DNA of 15,447 bases from Eutrophocola sp964490145 (GCA_964490145.1 CAZBBS010000064.1:1-15447); one strand, 5' to 3'. Counted from the stretch's first letter, positions 1-7,120 are shown. Translations and numbers: made by a program. Notes: generated from the sequence alone by a model not told the origin.

Positions 1-754
1 TGAAGTGCAGGTTCAGCAGGGCGGTATTCAGGGGCGTGACCCGTTCGGGATCATGGGCGTCCAGATCGGCACCTGCCCTGGCCAGCACGTCGATACAGGC
101 AGTACAGCCTTCACGGGCGGCGAAATGCAGGGCAGTGAAGCCGCCGCGATTCATGTGCAGGGGACGGGGTTCATTCAGGGTGGTACGGTCCCAGTGACGG
201 ATAATGCTTTGCAGATTCACGTCGGCACCGTGATCAATTAACAACTGAAGCATGGCTGGCTGGCTCTGGGCAGCGGCCCAGTGCAGGGCTGACTGGCCAC
301 CCCACTGTTCAGTAGCATTGATGTCGGCGCCATGGTTGAGCAGCGTACTGGCCATGTCGAGGTTGCCGCCGCGGGCAGCATTCATCAGGGCGGTTTCACC
401 CTCAGGGTTGGTCCAGTTGGGATCGGCACCGTGGTCCAGCAACAGGTTAACGATGTCCACTGAACCAATGATGGAGGCTTCCAGCAGGGCAGACGTGCCG
501 TAGTCATTACGGCGATTGGGATCAGCGCCAGCCTTGAGGAGGGCCTGCGTCAGGGCCGTATCTCCCCTATAAGCGGCGTACATCAGGGCGGTTGTACCAT
601 CGGATTGTGCGCCATTGACGTCCATGCCTGACGACACCAGGGAGATGGCGCGTTCGCTGCTGCCGGCAGCAGCGGCATCCACCAGTTCGTTGGCGAACAG
701 CATGGTCTGATATGAAAGCAGGAAAGCGGCGCAAAGAAAATGTAAGGATTTCAT
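1..754 (-). CDS. Secreted ankyrin-repeat protein (3' end outside window)
   Basis: Reading the minus strand from an ATG at 754 gives 251 codons with no stop before the window edge, so the C-terminus is missing. Residues 1-21 form a signal peptide (Lys, hydrophobic core, small residues ending LFA), so the protein is probably periplasmic. From residue 22 on there are at least six ankyrin units, with repeated G-x-T-A-L-x-x-A-A and L-L-x-x-G-A-D-x-N cores near residues 45, 78, 111, 144, 178 and 230. A longer insertion at about 181-205 interrupts the fifth and sixth units. Ankyrin proteins of this kind (…GG-x-T/S-AL-x-WAA…GG-x-T-x-L-x-FAAREG) are, from memory, often beside PQQ/cytochrome c clusters in other bacteria. 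Here one lies 1.3 kb from such a cluster but on the other strand. Ankyrin repeats bind proteins and have no enzymatic role; the partner is unknown. Confidence 0.9.
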   Translation of the reverse strand, partial: MKSLHFLCAAFLLSYQTMLFANELVDAAAAGSSERAISLVSSGMDVNGAQSDGTTALMYAAYRGDTALTQALLKAGADPNRRNDYGTSALLEASIIGSVDIVNLLLDHGADPNWTNPEGETALMNAARGGNLDMASTLLNHGADINATEQWGGQSALHWAAAQSQPAMLQLLIDHGADVNLQSIIRHWDRTTLNEPRPLHMNRGGFTALHFAAREGCTACIDVLARAGADLDAHDPERVTPLNTALLNLHF

Positions 755-804
755 CGGTTTTCTGGTTTGTGGCTGATCAGTGGGCGTTATAGTATTGACG
801 GGGA

Positions 805-834
805 AAAATAGCATTTTCTCTCAAACAATAACAA
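805..834 (-). promoter_or_regulatory. Candidate promoter for the ankyrin gene
   Basis: In the 100-base divergent gap, the minus strand reads TTGTTA (834-829), then 18 bases, then TGCTATTTT, an extended -10 form whose hexamer TATTTT is at 810-805. The implied start near 798 would leave a leader of about 44 bases before the ATG at 754. The matches are partial (4 of 6 in the -10). On the plus strand a TTGACG at 795-800 and a TATAGT at 788-793 lack good partners, so the promoter for the OsmC-like gene could not be placed. Confidence 0.3.
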
Positions 835-854
835 TGATTTAAACGGGATGATCC

Positions 855-2054
855 ATGGCCAATCAATCATCAAATCCCCTTAAGGACTGTGGCAAGCCCC
901 TGTTTTTCAAGGTGAATGATCCTCAGGAGATCGGCTTCACTGCGCCGGACATCAGGCTTGGCGACGCCGTGCGCCTGTGTGTGCGCTCCCTGTCTGTCAT
1001 GCAGAAAGAAGCCCTGGTGGCATCATCAAGAACAGGCAATGTCTGGCGTCTGGCCAGTGACGAAGGCGCCTATCTGGACGGTCTGGATCAAGCGCCCTGT
1101 CCCCTGTCTTTCCTGACTACCGGCATGGTCTGCTCCTACATGAATGAAATTCTGGCCCTGGCCAAACAGCGGCAGATATCCATTGATCACCTTCGTCTGG
1201 TCCAGGACAACTACTACACCATGAAGGGCTCAGCCCTGAAGGGCACCATGATAGGTGGTGCCAAAAATGTTGATTTATGTGTGCAGATCGACAGTGATGC
1301 CGACCGGGATACGTTGCAAAAGCTGGTGATTGAAGCGGTCGCCGCTTCCCCCCTGAATGGCCTGATGCGTGGTGCACTGGAAAGCCTGTTCACCCTGACC
1401 CATAACGGCGAGCACATTGACAATGGCAAGGCGCTGCCTGTGGCTGGACCTGTTCAGCAGGATCCGGGTGATCACTTCGACCGGGCACAGCCGGCAGCCG
1501 GTGACTGGACAGGCTTGCTCAACAAGGGCGGCCTGACCCCGAAGACAGAAGAATCTGTCACACTGGCCGGGGACAGTCTCAAAGAAGAGCAGGATCGTAT
1601 CCTGCATGTCCGGGGCATCTGCACCTTGCGGGAGGACGGCGTCAAACAGGTGGAGCAGCACCTGTTCAACCCGCATGGGTCCATCTTTTATTTTCTGTCT
1701 GATGAAGCCCCGGAAAACGGTGGCCAGGGTCGGGCGCCGGATGCCGCCAGTTATATCAGTGCCGGCATCGGCTTCTGTTTCATGACCCAGTTTGGCCGCT
1801 ACGCCAAGATCGTGAAAAAGGACCTGCAGGAGTATCGCATTATCCAGGACACCCACTTTTCCCTGGGCGGGGCAAGTGGCGGCACCGGGCAGGCCGGTAG
1901 TGCCGACCCCGTGGAAACCCATGTCTACCTGGTAACCGGTGAGGATGATGATTTTGCCCGCACCATTCTGGATATGTCGGAGCAAACCTGCTTTTTGCAT
2001 GCTTTCTGTAAAACTGACTTGAAGACGAAGGTGGTTATAGAGTCTTATTCTTAG
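855..2054 (+). CDS. Tandem OsmC-like domain protein
   Basis: This 399-residue protein has no signal peptide, so it is probably cytosolic. Two OsmC-type modules can be read. The first (about 60-185) has the P-x-P-L-S-F-L-x-x-G-x-x-C helix with Cys93, then a G-S-x-L-x-G strand region, a D-S-D-A-D segment (147-151) and A-S-P-L (164-167) where OsmC proteins usually have C-P-V. The second (about 245-395) has A-S-Y-I-S-A-G-I-G-F-C with Cys308 and a second cysteine at Cys379 in E-Q-T-C-F-L. OsmC/Ohr proteins reduce organic or hydrogen peroxides with a Cys pair, so only the C-terminal half keeps both positions. A family member is normally about 140 residues; this is nearly three times longer, with a polar linker at about 190-240. 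Start chosen at the ATG with GGGA at 845-848. The gene may be co-transcribed with the one 52 bases downstream. Peroxide reduction is inferred from the family. Confidence 0.78.
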   Translation: MANQSSNPLKDCGKPLFFKVNDPQEIGFTAPDIRLGDAVRLCVRSLSVMQKEALVASSRTGNVWRLASDEGAYLDGLDQAPCPLSFLTTGMVCSYMNEILALAKQRQISIDHLRLVQDNYYTMKGSALKGTMIGGAKNVDLCVQIDSDADRDTLQKLVIEAVAASPLNGLMRGALESLFTLTHNGEHIDNGKALPVAGPVQQDPGDHFDRAQPAAGDWTGLLNKGGLTPKTEESVTLAGDSLKEEQDRILHVRGICTLREDGVKQVEQHLFNPHGSIFYFLSDEAPENGGQGRAPDAASYISAGIGFCFMTQFGRYAKIVKKDLQEYRIIQDTHFSLGGASGGTGQAGSADPVETHVYLVTGEDDDFARTILDMSEQTCFLHAFCKTDLKTKVVIESYS

Positions 2055-2106
2055 CCTGCCCGGACAAAACAATAATCACCGGGCTTCACATTGGAGGGGG
2101 ATCGTT

Positions 2107-3129
2107 ATGAAAACGTGGTTCAAACACCTGATTTCCGGGTTTTTGCTTTGCCTTTACCTGCCCTGGCTTCAGGCCCAGCCCATGACCCGCACACCGCTGC
2201 CGGAGGTGGTACAGCCACCACAGCGCTTTGCCACTTCCACCGAACATTATGAATACCTGCGCCGCTACCATCAGGGCGGGACAGTCCACACCTGGGCGAG
2301 TGTGCCCAAGTGGGAAGGGGTGTGGTCGGCAGAGGCCAATAACAGTGGCAACCAGCTGTTTCTGGAAAGCACCGATGGCAGTCCCATTGGTCCCTTTGGC
2401 GGCGGCGAGAATGTGGTGATCAAAAAGGGTGTCCTGACCCCCGAGTATGAAGCAGCCTTTCAGTACCGTCGCGACCTGGGGGTGGATTACGATCGCCTGA
2501 CCACCTGCGAACCGGCAGGCATGCCGCGCTGGCTGCTGGAGCCCTACGTGCGGGAATTCGTCAATGGTCCGACCCAGTCCTGGTGGACCAACGATCTGGG
2601 CAATGATACCCGCCGCATCTATATCAACCAGGAGCACCAGAATATCGATGGCACCCATTATGCCGCCGGGGATTCCGTCGGCTTCTGGGTGGATGACATG
2701 CTGATTGTCCATACCGTGGATATTTACCCCGGGGATTATTTTCGCGGCACACCGCCAACCAGCAACCAGTTCGAGACGGTGGAAATCTGGCGTATGGAAA
2801 CCCTGAATAACGGCACCCAACGCCTGGTAAACAACGTCACCTTCTACGATGCCCTGAGCCTGGTGAATCCGGTAACGGTGGTTTACACCTTCATCCCACG
2901 TCCTGAACTGGAAGCCGCCGGCTTTCGGATGCGGTACTGGGAGTGCGCCCAGAATGACAACACCTATCTGACCTTTGATGAAGACGGCAGACCCAGTACA
3001 CAGTACCGACTGCCGGGAGAAGAAGGGTATGTGGATCCCCGCGGTGTAGACCGGCGCCGGAATCCGGATCTGCCCCCCGATCTTGTCGGACAGTCCAAGA
3101 ACCCGATTTTCAACGATGCTGTGCAGTAA
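2107..3129 (+). CDS. Secreted protein of the quinoprotein cluster, copy 1 of a duplicated family
   Basis: The 340-residue product has a signal peptide (1-23, cut after LQA). A very strong Shine-Dalgarno (GGAGGGGG, 2093-2100) precedes the ATG, unlike the weaker sites around it. I know no named function. The architecture parallels the protein encoded at 3631-4284: an early W-x-G-x-W (69-73 here), a T-P-E-x-x-A-A segment near 111, a Cys at 134 in C-E-P-A-G-M-P, a basic R-R-I-Y at 169-172, the core W-V-D-D-M-L-I-V-H-T (194-203), and a late Cys280. The two Cys positions match Cys73 and Cys208 of the paralogue, suggesting a disulfide. This copy is about 120 residues longer, with an extra N-terminal stretch (24-68) and an extended Asp/Arg/Pro-rich tail. 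Its place at the head of the six-gene run suggests a periplasmic accessory role for the quinoprotein dehydrogenase, but that is inference. Confidence 0.8.
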   Translation: MKTWFKHLISGFLLCLYLPWLQAQPMTRTPLPEVVQPPQRFATSTEHYEYLRRYHQGGTVHTWASVPKWEGVWSAEANNSGNQLFLESTDGSPIGPFGGGENVVIKKGVLTPEYEAAFQYRRDLGVDYDRLTTCEPAGMPRWLLEPYVREFVNGPTQSWWTNDLGNDTRRIYINQEHQNIDGTHYAAGDSVGFWVDDMLIVHTVDIYPGDYFRGTPPTSNQFETVEIWRMETLNNGTQRLVNNVTFYDALSLVNPVTVVYTFIPRPELEAAGFRMRYWECAQNDNTYLTFDEDGRPSTQYRLPGEEGYVDPRGVDRRRNPDLPPDLVGQSKNPIFNDAVQ

Positions 3130-3153
3130 ACAGTGGACCAGGAGAAAGCGCCC

Positions 3154-3606
3154 ATGAAATTGCTACCCAAAATGATTCTTGCCAGCCTGCTGTTGATCAC
3201 TGGTTTGCAGCCGGTATTTGCCCACCACAGTTTTGCCATGTTTAACCGTGATCGCGAAGAGCTGCTGGATGGGACTGTTGTGCGCTGGGCTTACAACAGT
3301 CCCCATATTGCCCTTTACATGGAAACCGCTGACGGGACCCTGTACAGCTTTGAAGGGGCTGCGCCTCCCTCGCTGCTTTCCCGTTCCCCTTCCATGAACG
3401 GCTTCACCTTCCAGCCAGGCCAGCATGTGCGAGTGGTTTACTGTCCCCTGCATGACGGTCGTCCCGGAGGAGCCGTCGGTTACATCATTGATGATAACGA
3501 CGTGTTCTACCGGCCCAATGACGGAGGTTGTGGCCCCAGTGCGGACTGGCCCGACTGGGTGGCAAAGGGGTATACCTCCCGTGCAGAAGCCGAGAGCAGC
3601 CGGTGA
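3154..3606 (+). CDS. DUF6152 family secreted protein, copy 1
   Basis: Start placed at the ATG preceded by AGGAG (3140-3144); a GTG seven codons earlier is in frame but has no site. The 150-residue product has a signal peptide with a V-F-A cut after residue 23, which leaves a mature N-terminus of His-His-Ser-Phe. The body is a small beta-rich domain with the DUF6152 pattern: HHSF at the N-terminus, G-T-V-V-R-W then N-S-P-H (48-51), an acidic/Gly turn, and L-S-R…F-x-P-G-Q-x-V-R-V then D-G-x-P-G-G (101-106). A Gly/Trp-rich tail with one cysteine (Cys126) follows. No function is established for the family that I can cite. The gene sits 24 bases after its upstream neighbour and is paired with it; the same pairing recurs at 3631-4729. 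A metal-binding role through the N-terminal histidines is my inference. Confidence 0.85.
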   Translation: MKLLPKMILASLLLITGLQPVFAHHSFAMFNRDREELLDGTVVRWAYNSPHIALYMETADGTLYSFEGAAPPSLLSRSPSMNGFTFQPGQHVRVVYCPLHDGRPGGAVGYIIDDNDVFYRPNDGGCGPSADWPDWVAKGYTSRAEAESSR

Positions 3607-3630
3607 AACCGGGACTGCAGGCATGCTGAC

Positions 3631-4284
3631 ATGCTTCCCCGGGATAAAAAGGCAGTGAAAGGATTGCTGTCATTATGGCTCTGGTCACTGGCTGCCATGG
3701 TTCAGGCCCTGCCGGATTTTTCAGGGACCTGGGAAATGGAGGGCTGGTCGGCGGATGCCTGGGATGTGGAACCGCCCTACACGGAGGCAGGCAGGGCGGC
3801 GTATGACGCCTGGGTGGCAGATCCTCTGAGTGATCCGGCCCACCAGTGTCAGTTCTCCCTGGTAAGGATCACCACGGCGCCCATGCTGCACGAGATATTC
3901 CAGGAAGAAGGGCGTGTTGTCCTGCTTTATGAATACCAGCACCAGGTCAGGCGCGCCAAACTGGATACGCCCCATCCGGAAGATCCCTATCCTACCCTCA
4001 TGGGGTATACCAATGCTTCCTGGGATGAAGACACGCTGGTCCTGGACACTGTCGGCCTCAAGGCTGGTTACCTCAGGCCCCAGGGGGTTCCACACTCCGA
4101 CAAACTCCGGGTGGTGGAAAAACGCACCATGCTGGAAGACGGTAATACCAAACGGCTGGAAACCATCATCGATGATCCGGTCTATTTCACCAGGCCCTGG
4201 GGCGTGACCACCCAGTGGAAGCGTTCGGATTTCGAGATTCTGGATTATGACTGTATTCCCAGACCGCATATTGAAGACGAGTGA
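3631..4284 (+). CDS. Secreted protein of the quinoprotein cluster, copy 2 of a duplicated family
   Basis: This 217-residue protein has an N-terminal signal (about 1-26, ending V-Q-A). A GTG at 3655 is an alternative start that would still leave a signal peptide; neither start has a strong ribosome site. After the signal it reads D-F-S-G-T-W (29-34), Cys73, then W-D-E-D-T-L-V-L-D-T (131-140), G-V-P-H-S-D (152-157), a V-V-E-K-R strand, I-D-D-P-V-Y-F-T-R-P-W (180-190), and Cys208 near the end. I recall this pattern from secreted proteins of environmental Acidobacteria and Proteobacteria that are usually left as hypothetical. It is the shorter paralogue of the protein at 2107-3129 and also precedes a DUF6152 gene. 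The spacing to the upstream gene, 24 bases, equals that between the first pair. Function unknown; probably periplasmic. Confidence 0.82.
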   Translation: MLPRDKKAVKGLLSLWLWSLAAMVQALPDFSGTWEMEGWSADAWDVEPPYTEAGRAAYDAWVADPLSDPAHQCQFSLVRITTAPMLHEIFQEEGRVVLLYEYQHQVRRAKLDTPHPEDPYPTLMGYTNASWDEDTLVLDTVGLKAGYLRPQGVPHSDKLRVVEKRTMLEDGNTKRLETIIDDPVYFTRPWGVTTQWKRSDFEILDYDCIPRPHIEDE

Positions 4285-4342
4285 GACAGCAAGCCAGTAC
4301 CAGGCGCCAGGTCAAGCGGGGCGACAGTCAGGGGGATTTGGT

Positions 4343-4729
4343 ATGAAAACAATCGCTGCAATGGCAATCATGATGATGCCTGTCATGCCGGCCCTGGCAC
4401 ATCATTCTTTTCTGTCCATCTACGATCAGGAGGCTGTCGTGACGATCGAAGGTGTCGTCACTGAAGTCTGGTTCGAGAATCCGCACAGTCGGGTGTATGT
4501 GGAATCAACGGATGATCAGGGCAATAAAATAGTCTGGGAATCGGAAACCTATCCGCGCAATATTCTTGTACGCCGCGGCTGGAACCACAAGGACCTGAAT
4601 GCCGGGGACCAGGTGATTCTGACCGGTCGACGGGCCAAAAACGGTTCCCACCGGGTGCAGATGCTGACACTGACCCGTCCCTCTGACGGTTGGGAAGGCA
4701 TAGGATTTGCCCCGGACTCCATTGATTGA
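4343..4729 (+). CDS. DUF6152 family secreted protein, copy 2
   Basis: The open frame extends back to 4247, overlapping the previous gene, but that extension is not signal-like. The ATG at 4343 follows a GGGGGA site (4331-4336) and begins a clean signal peptide. The 128-residue product has its signal cut after A-L-A (17-19), again giving a mature His-His-Ser-Phe. It then shows I-E-G-V-V-T-E-V, N-P-H (46-48), W-E-S-E, L-V-R-R-G-W (75-80) and A-G-D-Q-V-I-L-T-G-R, which is the standard DUF6152 order. Compared with copy 1 it lacks the C-terminal Gly/Trp/Cys tail and keeps the R-R-G-W that copy 1 has lost. The two copies are diverged, so the duplication is old or the genes were acquired separately. 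It lies 11 bases upstream of the cytochrome gene, fitting one transcript. Confidence 0.87.
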   Translation: MKTIAAMAIMMMPVMPALAHHSFLSIYDQEAVVTIEGVVTEVWFENPHSRVYVESTDDQGNKIVWESETYPRNILVRRGWNHKDLNAGDQVILTGRRAKNGSHRVQMLTLTRPSDGWEGIGFAPDSID

Positions 4730-4740
4730 AGGTAACGCTG

Positions 4741-5508
4741 ATGACCAGACACTCCCTGTGCCGCGTGCTGCTGTACTTATTGACGACAGCTGTTGTGCCG
4801 GTTATTGCCCAACATGAAACCGGTTCGGACATCGTCAGTGGCGAGCGGGCCTTTCGGGATTACTGTGCCAACTGCCATGGTCCTGACGGTGATCTCATCA
4901 AGGGTGTTGATCTGGGTCATAACAACTTTCGCCAGCCCTACACCGATGAAGACCTGGCCGGCATCATCATGAACGGTATTCCCAACACGCCCATGCCAGC
5001 TACTCCGAGAGTGACGCAGGAGCAGGCCTACATGCTGGTGGCTTATTTGCGCAGCCGTGGAGATATTGTCGACACCGGCCTGTCCGGCAACCCGGGTCGG
5101 GGAAAGACCCTGTTTGACGGACGCGGTGAATGCCTGGACTGTCATATGGTCGAAGGGCAGGGCGGCATATTGGGGCCTGACCTGAGCAGTATCGCCCTGG
5201 TGCGTTCCAGCGCGGAGCTGGAGGATTCCCTGCTGAATCCCAATGCCGTGGTGCAGCCCAATCACCGTTTCTATACCGTGGTGACAAAAAGTGGCGACAG
5301 GATCAGTGGACGGCTGCTGAATCATGATGCCTTCTCCGTGCAATTGCTGGATGAGGATGAAAGGCTGCGGGCCTTTCAGAAAAACGACCTGGCCAACTAT
5401 GGCTTCAGTGATCCGGTCATGGGCTCCCTGGCTGGAGAGTTCAGCCGACAGGAGCTGGCGGATATGGTGGCTTATCTCGCGACACTGAGACGGGGGGCTG
5501 CCCAGTGA
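4741..5508 (+). CDS. Di-haem cytochrome c
   Basis: Start chosen at the ATG with GAAGG at 4728-4732; the frame also opens at a TTG at 4726. The 255-residue protein has a signal peptide (1-23). It carries two covalent haem sites, C-A-N-C-H (42-46) and C-L-D-C-H (131-135). The first domain is a short class I type with Met85 in a P-N-T-P-M-P motif as likely sixth ligand. The second resembles the Planctomycete-type haem-binding domain (TIGR02603-like): G-x-L-G-P-D-L-S after the haem, L-L-N-P-N-A-x-V, a D-R-I-S-G-R-L hairpin, D-P-V-M (Met227) and a closing L-A-D-M-V-A-Y-L. It should be periplasmic and is the natural electron acceptor for the quinoprotein encoded immediately downstream. Its stop codon overlaps that gene's GTG start, indicating translational coupling. 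The partnership is inferred from position and family. Confidence 0.92.
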   Translation: MTRHSLCRVLLYLLTTAVVPVIAQHETGSDIVSGERAFRDYCANCHGPDGDLIKGVDLGHNNFRQPYTDEDLAGIIMNGIPNTPMPATPRVTQEQAYMLVAYLRSRGDIVDTGLSGNPGRGKTLFDGRGECLDCHMVEGQGGILGPDLSSIALVRSSAELEDSLLNPNAVVQPNHRFYTVVTKSGDRISGRLLNHDAFSVQLLDEDERLRAFQKNDLANYGFSDPVMGSLAGEFSRQELADMVAYLATLRRGAAQ

Positions 5509-7112
5509 AAAAGTTTTTAGCCGCGTTGACCCTGATATGTGCCATGTCTGCGCTCCAGGCACAGGTGAGTTTTGACGACATCCTGGCAGCGGACAATCCG
5601 GCCAACTGGCTCAGTTATTCCCGTAACCTTTTCAATCAGCGCCACAGCGCCCTGGACCAGATCAATACCGGTAATGCCCATGAGCTGGAGCTGCAGTGGG
5701 TATGGCAGGCCCGGTCCCTGGAAAAATTCGAGACCACGCCGCTGGTGGTCGACGGTGTGATGTACACTGTGCAGGCACCCAACGATGTGGTGGCCCTGGA
5801 TGCCGCCACCGGCAGAATTTTCTGGACCTATCACCATGAGCCGGCCCCATCGCGCACCTGCTGCGGTCGGGTCAATCGCGGCCTGGCCATCCTGGGAAAT
5901 ACCCTGTTCATGGGCACCGTCGATGCGCGGTTGCTGGCGATCGATGCCCGTGCCGGCAATCTGATCTGGAATACTTCCGTGGCCAACCCCGATGAGCTCT
6001 ATTCCATCACCATGCCGCCGCTGGTGGTCGAGGACAAGGTCTATATCGGAGTGGCCGGTGGCGATATGCCCACCCGGGGGTTCGTGGCGGCTTATGATGT
6101 CACCACGGGTCAGGAAATCTGGAAGACTCATACCATTCCCGGGCCCGGCGAACCCGGCCACGAATCCTGGTCAGGGGAATCCTGGAAAACCGGTGGCGCC
6201 GCCATCTGGAATGCCGGGGCCTATGACCCGGAAGCCAATCTGGTGTATTTCGGTACCGGTAATCCGCAACCGGACTGGGACGGTCGCAGCCGCCTTGGCG
6301 ACAACCTGTACAGCGACAGCGTGCTGGCCTTCGACGCGGATAGCGGTGAGATCAAATGGCACTACCAGTTCACCCCTCACGACGAACTGGATTATGACTC
6401 CACCCAGGTGCCCGTGCTGGTGGACCGCCCCTGGCAGGGCCGCATGCGCAAGATGATGTTGTGGGCTAACCGCAATGGCCTGATGTATGTACTGGACCGT
6501 ATCACCGGCGAGTTTCTGCTGGGCAAACCCTATGTGGCCGTGAACTGGATGACAGGTTTCGATGAAACCGGGCGTCCCATTCGCGATCCCGCCATCCTGC
6601 CATCACCCGAAGGCACCATTGTGCGTCCTCATGTACACGGAGCGATCAATTGGGCACCGACAGCCTTCAGTCCCAAGCATGACCTGTATTTTGTCGCCCA
6701 CTGGGAGGACTCCGGCATCATGGCCATTGAGGGGCAGTTTCCCCAGGCACTGGGGGTGAACCGCCGACAGACCACCATGGGTGATGTGGCGCTTGAGCCT
6801 TTTCTCAATAATGATGGCGAAGCCTGGGGCGTGATCCGGGCCTATGATCCTGACACGCTGGATCCGGTCTGGGAATTCGACATGGGCAACATCACCTGGG
6901 GCGGGGTGGTATCCACCGATGGTGACCTGGTCTTCGGCGGCGGCAAGGACGGCTATTTTGTTGCGCTGGATGCCCTCACCGGCGAACTGAAATGGAAAGT
7001 GAATCTGGGTGGCCAGGTGAATGCTGCACCGATGACCTATGCCGTCAATGGTAAACAGTTTATTGCGATTGCGGCGGGTACAGCCCTGTTTACCTTTGCA
7101 CTACCGGAGTGA
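5505..7112 (+). CDS. PQQ-dependent dehydrogenase (methanol/ethanol dehydrogenase-like quinoprotein)
   Basis: The 535-residue product starts at a GTG overlapping the cytochrome stop (GTGA) and has a signal peptide (1-19). It shows repeated propeller-blade motifs (V-V-A-L-D-A-x-T-G-x-x-x-W near 95-107, then near 143-155, 195-206, 275-285, 487-497). It has the vicinal cysteine pair Cys119-Cys120 that rings PQQ in this family, T-R-G-F-V-A-A-Y-D (190-198), G-T-G-N-P (250-254, Asn253 as metal ligand), P-H-D-E-L-D-Y-D (291-298) with the catalytic Asp at 296, and A-N-R-N-G (321-325) carrying the conserved Arg. Two departures stand out: Asp187 occupies the position usually held by the metal-binding Glu, and Asp298 lies two residues after the catalytic Asp, as in lanthanide enzymes. 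There is no fused haem domain, so the upstream cytochrome probably takes the electrons. The substrate, probably an alcohol or aldehyde, cannot be read from sequence. PQQ synthesis genes are not in the window. Confidence 0.92.
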   Translation: MKKFLAALTLICAMSALQAQVSFDDILAADNPANWLSYSRNLFNQRHSALDQINTGNAHELELQWVWQARSLEKFETTPLVVDGVMYTVQAPNDVVALDAATGRIFWTYHHEPAPSRTCCGRVNRGLAILGNTLFMGTVDARLLAIDARAGNLIWNTSVANPDELYSITMPPLVVEDKVYIGVAGGDMPTRGFVAAYDVTTGQEIWKTHTIPGPGEPGHESWSGESWKTGGAAIWNAGAYDPEANLVYFGTGNPQPDWDGRSRLGDNLYSDSVLAFDADSGEIKWHYQFTPHDELDYDSTQVPVLVDRPWQGRMRKMMLWANRNGLMYVLDRITGEFLLGKPYVAVNWMTGFDETGRPIRDPAILPSPEGTIVRPHVHGAINWAPTAFSPKHDLYFVAHWEDSGIMAIEGQFPQALGVNRRQTTMGDVALEPFLNNDGEAWGVIRAYDPDTLDPVWEFDMGNITWGGVVSTDGDLVFGGGKDGYFVALDALTGELKWKVNLGGQVNAAPMTYAVNGKQFIAIAAGTALFTFALPE

Positions 7113-7120
7113 GTCTGGAT

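Noticed and set aside
1275..2072. Long open frame on the minus strand (265 codons) opposite the OsmC-like gene
   Set aside because: It lies wholly antisense to a gene with clear domain motifs, shows no recognisable motif of its own, and reflects codon-position bias of the real gene.
2058..2084. GCCCGG/CCGGGC inverted repeat after the OsmC-like gene as a terminator
   Set aside because: The stem is only six bases with a 15-base loop and no T-run, so it is not a convincing terminator.
4247..4342. Upstream extension of the second DUF6152 gene overlapping the preceding gene
   Set aside because: The added residues are polar and would bury the signal peptide; the ATG at 4343 has a GGGGGA ribosome site.
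4777..5562. 261-codon minus-strand frame opposite the cytochrome c gene
   Set aside because: Antisense to a gene with two CxxCH sites; the translation has no motif and no ribosome site.
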